A DNA stretch of 64,000 nt from Siniperca chuatsi (taxonomy: Eukaryota; Chordata; Actinopteri; Centrarchiformes; Sinipercidae), in NCBI RefSeq assembly GCF_020085105.1, contig NC_058063.1, forward strand, positions 20,018,262 to 20,082,261, given 5' to 3'. The position numbers and the translations under genes are program-made. Shown piece by piece: positions 47,601 to 60,100 of this stretch; position 1 is the stretch's first letter, and each line of letters begins with the position of its first letter. The notes under the pieces were generated by a model. The model saw only the letters and a program-made list of their open reading frames with translations. It was not told where the DNA came from and made no database searches.

Positions 47601-50600
47601 CAAGAGGACAGAGACGCACAAAACCGCACTGCATAGTTGCAATAAATTAATTTTGCACATTTTTTCAAAGTAAAAGACAATTTCTTGATTGGAGTTTCCT
47701 GTACTCCCTCACTGTTTTACATCAATGTTGATAGTTTTTATCACATTAAATATATATTTAGGTGAGGCAAACAGGAATTAAGATGTCCCCTCAAAGACAC
47801 AAAGTTATATTTACAAGTTCTTTTAAAGTCCAAGTGTAAGTGTAGGAAAATAGGGATAGATTACTTTTACCAACGAAATTTCAAGTACTTTACGAATTAT
47901 GAAGAATTGTGTGTGTGTGTGTGTGTGTGTATGTGAGAGAGAGTGAGAGAGAGAGTTTTACTGTCATTACTTACAGACTTCATCAGCTTCATCAGCGATT
48001 TATAAAACTCAAACTACAACAGAAACATAAGAGTAGGCAGCGTTAAAATGCAAAGATACTGTTCCACAATACACCAGACTCACCTAATATCAATACACTC
48101 CAGACTCAGCGTGTCTATACATACACATCACTATAAATGGACTGTGTCCGAGCTATAGTTTTCTTTTTTTTCTTGAAAATAAAAAATAAAAATCTGAATT
48201 CATTGATATTCATTTCAAACATTAAAATCTGGTGAGAATCTGATTATAGAGTCAAGTCAAGATCAGATTACAAAAATACACTTTGGATTTTAACTGACCT
48301 CGATTACTTTAAACTATAGAGATCAGCAGAAACAACAATATTTAGCTGGGGTGGGGGGGGGATACACAATATACTGAACATCTATAAAAATCCGTCAGTG
48401 AAAACAGTGTAATGTATGTGCTTACCGGTGTCATTGTAATGCTGTTGGCTATTACACGGAAACAGAGTTTAGATCCTTTGAAAAAAATGGCTTTCCTCGC
48501 AGTGACATTAATTATGTTGAGCACATTCTCTGATGTCGGCATCTGGATGAAGGCCTGAGAGGAAAACCAGAAACAGAATTGTCTACTTTTGTTTACTTGT
48601 TCCAAGTACTCTTTCAATAGCATTTTACATCTTTCAATGTGGTTAAAATCAGTCTCATATAGGCACCAACAGTGTATCTTCATTCCTTTCGGTTGTTCCC
48701 TTTCAGGGGTCGCCACAGCGAATCATGTGCCTCCATCTAACCCTGTCCTCTGCATCCTCTTCACTCACACCAACTTAACTTCATGTCCTCTCTCACTACA
48801 TCCATAAATCTCCTCTTTGGTCTTCCTCTAGACCTCCTGCCTGGCAGCTCCAACCTCAGCATCCCTCTACCAATATATTCAGAGTCTCTCCTCTAAACAT
48901 GTCCAAACCACCTCAATCTGGCCTCTCTGACTTTATCTCCGAAACGTCTAACATGAGCTGTCCCTCTGATGTCCTCGTTCCTGATCCTGTCCGTCCTCGT
49001 CACTCCCAAAGAGAACCTCAACATCTTAAGCTCTGCTACCTCCAGCTCTGCCTCTTGTCTTTTCTTCAGCGCCGCTGTCTCTAAGCTGTACAACATCGCT
49101 GGTCTCACCGCCGTCTTGAACACCTAACAGTGTTTATGCAGAAAAATCTCATGGTAAATGATCCAGAGGATTAAATGAACTGCAGTTAGGTGTGATTTCA
49201 CTAATTAACTTTCAAATAATTAAACTCATCTTGAAATTAGAAAAAGAAAAAAGGCATTACAACTGTGCAACTCAAAAACCACACACAAAAACAGACCATT
49301 CGTCTCAGAATCAGTCCCTCTGATCAACGACTAAAAAGCAACGGCAGAAACATGGGATTAATAAACCAAACCAATGCAGATGTATAACCTGGTGCTTACC
49401 ATGCACGTCTGAGGAACAACATAGATGTTCTCATCTTTATGTTGAAACCCAAATGGAATGAGCAGTTTGGCAACATCATCCTCTGTGTAGCAGCCATCGT
49501 AATACCTCGGCAGTCCTGTTATGAGCAACTGCTTCTTACCACGTTTAAAATACTGGTAAAATAAAGAAAGAGAGGATAATAATGAGGGCCAGTTATGGTT
49601 TAAGTTAGCTCGTCATTAAAGATTAAGACAAGTGCGCTTATCAACAGGGTTTACACCCCCTGTAAACTCTTTGTTCATTGTACATTATTATCAACACACT
49701 TATAAACAACTGTTAATCAGGAAAACACTGGTTACAACAAGGTTCCTGCAGTGTGGGTTTGGGTTGGCTACTTGGCTTGGGTTTCAAGTCAAATTTAAGA
49801 CTTTTAAGACCTTTTAATACAACATAGAATGCAATTTAATATCACATATCAATTCATACTGGCCAAAGTATGAAAGTGCGATGGAAAACCAGCAGGGACG
49901 ATATGACCTAGAATTATCTATTATATCACATTTTTTCAGTACTTCCCAGCAGTATATAACAATGATACAAATATTATTTGATATATTCATGTGACTTGGA
50001 CCCGAATGGATGGAATAACTGATTAAAAAATAATTCAATGCCAAAATTGACACTTGCTCCATTTGAGACGATGAGCTTCTAGCTACTGTAGCGAGCAGTA
50101 GTGACAGGGTTGGTCTGACTGAAACTCCAAAAAACATTATCAAACAGCCTCCTGCAGCACAATCCGCTGTCGCAACAATCCCAGTTTTAGTTTATAAGTA
50201 ATCAAGTAAACGCGCAATCACGTACAAAATAATTTTATAACTAACATCACAGCCTATGGCAGGCAAGAGAAAACATTTGAGACTTTGAGCCCTTTGTACA
50301 ATATTGTGTTCCATAACCATTTATTAAGGACATTTTAGTACATTCTGTTTATTTGTGCATCATTTGAGGGCAGAAATGCTCTTATTCTCGTTATAGAACA
50401 ACCTCCTACCTCCTAGTTTAATTTATGTCTTTAGCAAAACTACATGTGTAAATACTGTAATACTTGACACAAGTGATTTGACCTACTTTTGGTGAGAAGC
50501 AGGTTTCCAACTTGAGGCACGCTGTGAAAAGGAGACAAAGAAAATTGTTATTTTTTTAAAGAGAGAGAAAGACAGTACAATTATGATCACAGGCAGACAT

Positions 50601-53600
50601 TTGTGACAGACAAACTCTGACAAACGCTTCTTACCTATTCTCTTTGGATCCAGGTGCTTTTCTACCATCTCCCCAACAGTCAGAGGGGTAACTGCAGTCG
50701 AAGACGGCGTGGACGCTGCCGGTTGCTGCTCTCTCACCGCTGCAGCTGTTGGCTCAGATGCGACAGATGCATCACTGGCTGATGCTGCATCCGTTTGAAT
50801 CTTCGCTGCAGTCACAGGATCTTCAAAAGATCAAATTTAATGAAGATGAATATCAGTATTTTGAAAGATTATCATCATCTCCCCTTCCTCCTTTACATAC
50901 ATCAGTTGGATCCAGGTCGACACCAAAGAGTAAGCCTTTATTCCATGACCCACAGCCTAATTTTACACCTATCTCAAATGAAATCTGAAACACATTTCTG
51001 AGATATCTTCTCAACGAAACATAGTTGGTGAGGTGAACTATGCAAGTATGGCTTAGGATTAATAGAAGAAAATAAACATTCTGTGGGATTGAACATGTTG
51101 TGTTGTAATGATAGGCCTGCATGTTAGATGGACGAGCTAAAAATAACTATATCGACACAATGTTATATGAATTCAGTGCTTTTCAATTCGAACAATATTA
51201 TATATAAGCGCGGCTGCCCAAAGAAAAACATATCTTTGAATATATCTTGATTTTGTCAGATAAACTGAAGGTTTAAGTGTTTGATCATAGCTTGAAAATA
51301 TTCTACTTTATAAGCTAAATAAGCCTTTTTTTTTTAAAAAAAAAAACACTGAGCTACCTGAAAGGTGCATTGCTACAAAGCTGAAAATGTTCTTTCCTCA
51401 TGAAAGTTGACCTTTTGGAGATACATGGTTTTCACAGGACAGCAACGAAAGGACGAATCTGTTAATAGTAAATTTTTCTCTTATTTTTAACAAATCGCAT
51501 GAAAAGACCAAAAAAAACAATTAATTGATCCTACTGACAAGTATTGTGTGTGTGTCCAAAGCCTGAGATATCTTCTTCCTCTGTGCCTTAGAGCTCCATT
51601 GTTGTGCAAAAACTATTAAAAACACATCAGTGAGCCACACTGTTGCACTGGCTGACACACACTGTAGTTTATTTTGACTTAATCCCAAATACTCAATAGC
51701 GCACCAAATGTGTATTAATCCGCCACTGAAAATAGTCCCCAGCAAATGTTTGAGTAACATTTGCTAAAACTACAACTGTTTTGTTGTGATATACTGTTTA
51801 TTAATGAATCTGAGTATATATCCACGAGTAACCAGTGTATTTGGGATTGAGACCAACAGACAGGCTGGATAAATCAGAAAGCATGGAGGGACAGACTAAC
51901 ACACAGTTGGTTTTGGTCTTTTCATGGGAGCTGTTGACAATTACAAATATATAGAATATTGCCAGACTTATATGTTAAACATTTTCTACAAACACCACAT
52001 GCCACATTTTAACATACTTCACTATCCATCCATTAAAAAAGGTCTCCAACATACCTTTTTGCACTGAGCCTTGAGCTGCAATCTTCTGATTGGTAAGTTT
52101 GCCTGCTGTAGCTTTTTTGGCTCCAGGGGGTAAAGGCCCTTTAAGCCGAGGTAGGTTAGGTGTAGGGAGAAGAACCTTTATAGTGGTGGTTGTGGATTTA
52201 GTGGTTTGAGGTGTGGAGACACTGGATGTGGCAGGCTGTCTGTGAACAAAAGAGACAAGCAGGAGAAAATGGAGAAATGGAAAGTCAAGGTCAGAGTTTG
52301 AATGTTTTTATATGTTCTTCACTATAAGACAGTACTGTTCTTCACAGGTTGAATTCCTGGGATGACTTTTATTAATTTTTATATGTGGTTGCAACTGGTT
52401 CTTTTTAAATGAGCAATATGAATGACATTTAACATACAAGGAATGGACACAATATCTTGTACCTAATACCTGTACAGTTTACAGACATAAAATCTCCCTT
52501 TGTGAAAGTATTTCTGGACTACATTAAATTGCACAAGTGTTTCAAATTGTGTCCATTTCCTGTGCACTCACATATATACACGCAGATTTTTTCATGAAGG
52601 AAAAAAAAAAAGTGAATACAGAAAGTAAATACTGAATATATGAACTGTATGTTGCAAAGATCCAAATCTGAAATATTTATAGTAATATATTGATATATAT
52701 TTATAATATATATGAAAACTAGATAAAACCCTCCACCACTGTTAAAAAGAGGTCAGTGTGAAACATATCTTACTTCTGAGGAGGCTTCTTTTGCTTCTTA
52801 GAATCTGTCTCCTGTAAACAAACAGATTTGTTATTTTAGATTAATCTGATAATTGACAGCGTGACCAAACTACAGCAGACAAATGTTATGTACATTTCCA
52901 AGGGACAGAGGAAAAAGAGGAAACGACTGCCTACATGTGCACACACACAAACACACTTATCTTTGCATCACTACAACCATCAGGATCTACTCAATACATT
53001 CACACACGAAACATTAACAGCTCACTAATACATGTCTCACTGACTGAATCTTTAACTTAAGAGGTGTTTCCAAGACTGAAGTTTATTTTCTTTAGACTGA
53101 ATGACAGGAATTGTTGCATTTATGCACTTGTTAAAAAATATTTCTAAGGCCAAAAGTTTAAAATTAACTATTAAAAACCACACAGGAGTTATTTGCATCT
53201 TTCCAGTTCTGTTTCGGTGGACTTCCGAGCAAATGATAACTGTTTTCCTGTTTTTATTTATCCAACGCTGAAACCATTAGTCAATTAGTTAAACAACAAA
53301 CATTTTGATAACCGAGTTGTTTCAATCATTAGATTAAAAATGCTAAAAAATTTAGTGTTTTCAGTTTCTCAAATGTGAATATTTGCTGGTTTTCTTAAGT
53401 CTACGATAACTAATTGATTAATAGTCTCAGGCTTTTGAACCATTACATATAAAATGTATGGTGCGCACGCTACAGCCATTGCCAAGTGCGCACAGAACTA
53501 GAAACATGTCTTTACGTAGCTCAATACACAACTATCTTGACACATTATTTACTCTCTGAAGGTCGCTTCCATGTTGTAGTAGATTTTTAAATGCTCAGGA

Positions 53601-54111
53601 CACAGCATAGATCTCTACGATCACATTTGTAAATCGGCGATACGCAATTTTGCAACTGTCACTGGTACAGTAACATGGCTGCTAGCAATCTCATTCACCA
53701 AAACAGTAAAGAGTTGTTTGTATAGTAGATAAATAAGTAAATAAAACATAAAATAATCGCTTGAATTATTTTTGAAAGTGTCCAAAAATAACAGTGTTGT
53801 CTTGATGGATTACCAAGCCCCTGGATGGAGTATAAGAACAAGTGAGGGCTCGTAACGGCTGAACGGTGCGCTGCAGGACCGTTTTTAAAGTCGCTACATA
53901 CATCCGTTACAGAGATATTAATGACAGTATGAAGCGAGTGCTTTTGCAATTGTAGACGACTGATGCGACCCCAGAGGGTTAAAAATTGTTAGAAAGACAA
54001 AAATGCATCTGTGTTTAAAGTGTCCAATGTGTCATCAGTCCTCCTCTTAGGCAACATGACTTTTTTGTTTCGTATGTAGCAATAAAGTATAATTGTGTTA
54101 AATATCCCTGG

Positions 54112-54147
<36 letters not shown>

Positions 54148-57100
54148 AGTCTTTGTGGAAGAACTTGCCTCGCTCTTCTGCAGGCTGGGCTTTGCAGTCA
54201 ATTCCTTCTTTGCTGTAGAGAAGGATGATGAGGAAGAGGAGGACTTCATTTTGGCTAGCTCGGCCAGTAAAGCAGGAGCCAGAGTTTTAACCACGGCATC
54301 CAGGTCAGATTGTTCTGACAGAGACTGGACAGCTAGAGGGACGAAGAGGAACAGAGTGTCAGACAAAATTGCAGCAAGCACTGGTGGACCCATGTTCACC
54401 CCTCTAGGGTGCCCTTCCAGTGAAGAAAACGCAATACAGTGCCATATACCGCACTGCATACAGCTGGTGCCCGAGTCCGCCACTGCTCACGAGTCTCTAT
54501 TGTAAGACAAAGAAAAGTAAGCGTTAATTATCATGTAATTTAAGTGATCTCAGCTTTCTTGCTTGTTACTTCATAAGCTGTTACCATCTTTTCTCTGGGA
54601 AATGTTTTCTGCTTGGCTTACAAGTCAACATTTGCATCTGAGCCACTGGAAAGTGCAGTGAAAATTACACACAATACATATTTATACATAAAGAAGCTTC
54701 CTAGAAAAGTAAATACAATTTTTAAACACATTAAAAACTATTTGGTAAAGATGACTGACATGGTCGTTATTATGCTCATTTTACTAAGGAAACATGTTTT
54801 TTAGATTTTTTTTTTTATTATTACTATTTTCATTTAGTATTTCCTTTGATTTGTGATTTTTGTTAAATTAAATTATTCTAGAGTACAGAATGTGCAGATT
54901 TTAAAAAGTTTAAATTTAATACTTTATTATCGTTTATTAAATCGTCAGAAAATGAATTGTCGACAATTTTGATAATTGATTAATCGTTTTGAATCTCTTT
55001 TTTTTTTTAAATTATGAGAAAATGCCAAAATTCTCTGGTTGCAGCTTCTCTAATGTGAATATTTGCTGGTTTCTTTCATCTTCTACAGTGGTAAATGGAA
55101 TATGTTTGGATTATGCACACTGAATTAATCAATGAAAATAATCTGTATTTGCCAGGAGTTAATAAAAAAAGTGTTGTTTTTTTAAAATAAATTTTTCTTT
55201 TTTTGAACAGTAACTTTTCACGTTCCTTTTTAAAGCTGTACTTTTACTTGAGTAAAGATCTTCAGTACTCTACCCACCACTGATAGTTGCAACCCTAAAC
55301 TGCAGAACTTGAAATGGTCTCTGCTTACCTGCATTCAGCATCTCACTTTATCATCTTACTTTAGAGGAGCTGATAGGCAGAGATTGGTATTCGTTTTCTT
55401 ATTTAACTTTCAAAGCAAGAAAGCAAATAAGCTCATGTCCAAAAATAGCAAAGTATTACTTGATTATATATAAAACTAGAAGGAAAAACAGTCTGTATGT
55501 GTGGCATGCACTTGTACATAGCTCTATATTATGTAAAGGTATGTTCAGTAACAAATCTTTAAACACAGGTCTTAAAATTCTCAAACCTGATGTTTCCAGT
55601 AGTTTCTTAGCCAGTCTCTCTGCACTGCTTGACTTCTTTCGTTGCGGGGATGACTCTTCTGTGGACGATCGGCTCTCACGGCTCCTCCATCGTGGTGATC
55701 GTCTCTCGTCACTCCTCCTTCGTGGTGATCGGCTCTCACGGCTCCTCCTTCGTGGTGATCGTCTCTCGTCACTCCTCCTTGCCGACGATCGTGTCTCACA
55801 GCTCCTCCTTGCGACGATCGGCTCTCAGGACTCCTTGAACGTGACCGATAGCGGGAGGTCGTCTGGCGGTCATGCCATGGGGAGTAATAACGAGACCGGG
55901 ACCTGATGAAAGGACGGATTAAATCATTTTATAATTCAGTTAATCTAATGATAATTTTTTTTAAAGCAATCAAACAATTCACATCAAGTCTAGATTTCTC
56001 AAGGGGTGAGCGACAAATCCAAAGAGGCTAAAATGAATGTTGATGCAGATGTTCAGCAGGAACATATTTGGTAATTTCACAATCTGGTGGTGAGGTATCT
56101 CTTCTGTTCACCCATGTTATTGCACATATCAGAATGTGTGTGAGACAGACCTGCGATTGTATCTGGCGCTGTGCGGCGATCGTGATCGGCTACTGCGTTT
56201 CTCCCTTCTACCCTCTGAGCCATGGCGGTGACGGGGGCTGGGCGAGCGAGAACGGGAGCGGCTTCCATGTCTGGTTTTCTGGTGACGATGCTGGGAAGTC
56301 TGTGCAGAGGTTGAGGCCGAGGGCTTGGCATCTTGACCTGCAGTCCTGAAGAGACAAATGGACAACAAAAGCATAGGTGAATGACAGGAGAGGAAACATT
56401 ATAAATATCAGCAGGGTACTAGTTCAAAACTGGTGTAGTTGCTACAACTAAAGCCAGGCAAACAGTGTAGAAATTTGGACATATTTTGGTCCAAATCTGT
56501 ACAGTGGACCAAATTTAGAATCAGGCCAAATTTCTGCCAGATCAGTTGTTGTTTAACGGGCAGTTTGAGGGGGGGTCACGATGCTGGATTAATCACCCAA
56601 ACGATCTGGCTCTCAGACAATTAGATTTCTGGTATGCCAGAAGTTTTAGTCAGCTGTCTTGCAGTTAGAGCAGTGGAGTGATTTCCCTCATGGCGGCTGT
56701 CAAAAGGTACATAGTGAGTGGTAACTATAGTGAGCTTGTTTTGATAGTATTGCAGTAATATTTTACATGTTGTGGCTAAAACTGTGGTCTTCAGACTGCT
56801 GTGATATAAAACTGAACATTGCTGCAGAACAGACCATACTGTCTGCATCTTCCAGACATCCGTGGCTCCATATTATTCTTTTTTCTTCTAACTTTTTGTT
56901 TAAAACACAATTGCACAAAGTAACGCTGTCTCCTTCCCCAGCACTGAGGACGACACAGCCATCTTGTATGGATACTGGAATTGTCCCTGCACATAACCGA
57001 CTGAGTATTGCGTTTTTCGGCTCAGTGTGGTAGGTTTTGGTCGAGCACAGCAAAAAGGCAGATTAAAACATGTAGTGAGAGTTAACACAACATGCAAGAG

Positions 57101-60100
57101 CAATAAAATTGCACAGTGCCTGACCAGTTTAAGAGATTTACCTGGGCTTGAGTGCTATCTCACCATCCCAATCTGGGTATCTGTGGAAAAAAAACAATTC
57201 AAACACACCTATTAAAAACAGTAAAGAGGCGACATTTTGACAACAAAATACCAAAGGTTTCTGCGTTGAGGTAGGTGGTCATAAAGCTGTTGTATTCGGG
57301 TGACGCTTTTAAAGTCAAAGGATATCAAGGCCTAACTATAAAACAACCACAGGAGGTACCTCAAAGAACACATTCTTAAAAAAGGTCCAGTGTGTAACAT
57401 TTAGGAGGATCTATTGGCAGAAATGAAATATAATATTAGTATGCTTTCATTAGTGTATAATCACCTGAAAATAAGAATTGTTGTGTTTTCATTACCTTAG
57501 AATGAGCTGTTTTTATTTACAGAGGGAGCGGGTCCCCTTCCACAGAGGTCACCATGATTCACTGCCATATTTCTACAGTAGCCCCCAACGGAGAAACCAA
57601 ACACTGGCTCTAGTTAGGGACATTTGTGTTTTTCGCGAGTTTCACGGCCACCGTAGTTTCATCACATGCTTTGATGGGGAGGGTGATGTGAGTGGTATTC
57701 AAATGGTTGCAAACTGCAATTTCAGCGCTAGATGTCACTAAATCCTACGAACTGGACCTTTAAAAAGTTTATGAACGCTTAGCAATGAGCTATGCAGGAT
57801 ATTTTTTGTCCTCTACAGTATTTTGGCCCATCACTGGTGGGGATCCCCCAAAAGTATTCAGAAAAAGGGCAATGAGTATCAAAAAAAACCCTCAAATTAA
57901 CAAGATCTTTATTGGGAAAAGTTAAAAGAAAAAAACTGACTGTTTTCGGAGGAGTTTGCAGTTCTCAAGGTGAAGGCTGGTGTTCTGGTGGGAGATCCAA
58001 TCCTAGTAGACAGAACAACACACACCATTTATATACTATTATCATCAAAACTGCTTTCTGCTTCAATATCTCAACTGCCATTTTTGTGATTGTTTGACAA
58101 CAGATATTTTATTCAACATTACATCAGCCTTAAAAAAAAGTTCCTTAAAGTTCCAAAGTTTTTCTAGCCTACTTGTCCAATGCCAACAGCCAAAAAAACC
58201 CCCAGGAACAATCTTGATCCCAAGTGATGAGCTGCGACATTAGCCAACAGTAAATAAAAAGATGACTTTACAGTATTTATCATGAAATATAACAAATAAA
58301 AGGAATGCCAGTAATAAACAACCAAATTAAATTATACATTCACTTGCTTAAAAAAATAAAATAAAATAAATCAAAAATCAAAACTGAATATACACTGTGG
58401 GACAACAGAGAGAAAACAGAGACAAAAGGAAATAGCCATCTTCCAACATCCTCTGATGCACTAGTTCTTCAGATTTGCGGATTCTTCCTCATCACATCTT
58501 CCTCGCCCTTAGTTCCGTTTTCAACAACTGTCCCAGAATTTGGCCACATCTCATCATTTTATATCAAATTATGCAACTTTCATTAGTCTGTGTAAATCTG
58601 GCAATGGCTGTCACACACCAATGATTTTGATCTTCATCTGTCTAAACTACAGTAATGTTCTATCAACAGTTTTAAAAAGGAGCAGTGTGTAAGATTTAGG
58701 GGGCTCTATTTGCAAAATATGGCAGAAATGGAATATAATATTCATAAAAGGATGTTTTCATTAGTGTATAATCACCTGAAAATAAGAGTTGTTGTGTTTT
58801 CATTACTTTAGAATGAGCCGTTTTTATCTACAAAGTGAGTGGGCCCGCCATGTTTCTGCAGTAGCCCAGAACGGACAAACTAAACACTGGCACTAGACAG
58901 GGCCTTTTGCGTTTTTTCGCGAGCTTCACAGCCACCGTAGTTTCTCCTATATGCCTGGAAAGGAAAGGGTGAGGCAAGCGGTATTCAAATGGTTGCAAAT
59001 TGTAATTTCACCGCTAGATGTAACTAAATCCTACACACTGCTCCTTTAACTCAATCAAATCACATGTCAATCAGACATTGTAACCTTGAATTCAAGATAA
59101 ACAGTTAGCTGTGACCGGTGTTCTCAAAATATTTTGGTACAAATTATTAAGTTTGGAGTACATCAAAATCAGTGTTAAAACAATCTCTCCCAAAGTTTTC
59201 CATCCAAGCTTGTATTTTCAAAATGGTGCACAACTTATATGTGGTGGCAGGCTTATTACTAGCATTTCATAGTAATTACTGCCCCATTTAAAATTCAAAG
59301 AATATTTTACATTAATCCTTTTAAATAGGCTAGAAAGAGACTTCTAAAAACAATTAAAACCCTTTAGCACTTCCCCACAAAATAAAACAATTTTACAATC
59401 AAAAAGAACAACAATTTCAGAAAATGAAATAAACAACTTACAATTTCCTAAAGGAGAGAGAGCAGACTGCAGTCTTCCACTCACCTTCATATGAGTACAT
59501 TCTTTGTTACACAGAGAACAGGTATGTGGAAAGATTCTCGGCGAGGCCGCCGCATAGTCATGCATCATGGCCGGCGTTGGCAGACTCTTGGAGACTGCCT
59601 CCTTTGCTGGAGGCTGCCTGTTGGAAGTCGGCAGCATCGTGTGATTGAAATTCATCAGGCCCGGGATCGGATGAGGCAGAAATGGAGGAATAAAGATGGG
59701 GCGAGGACCACCAGGGATAAACACTGGACGTTGCATGGCCCATGAGGCATCGGTAATGCTGGGGATGAAGGGAGAAGGAGGAACTGATTTCGCAGCAGAA
59801 GAAAAAGGAGGCCACATTGCTTGCCCAGTCTGCGATGCCGGCTGCTTCTGCATCTGCTGCTGAGTCTGTTGCTTTTTCATCCGCTCAGCAACTGTTGACC
59901 CTTGACCTCGGGTTTTACTCTGATCCTTAGTGTCAATAAGCACAAGGCCAGGTTGGCTGGGATGCACACCACTGAACAGAGTGCAGGGTAGTTGGGTTTT
60001 CAACGTTGATTGGCGATCTGCCTCTGGTTCTTTCAAAGGAACAGATTTGGAGGCTTCAGACTTGAGAACTCTGATGTCTGTGTCTTTCTTTGTCAGAGAG

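Noticed and set aside
55460..55906. 148-codon plus-strand ORF rich in LLRGDRLS
   Set aside because: Antisense of copy B exon 6 (RS repeats).
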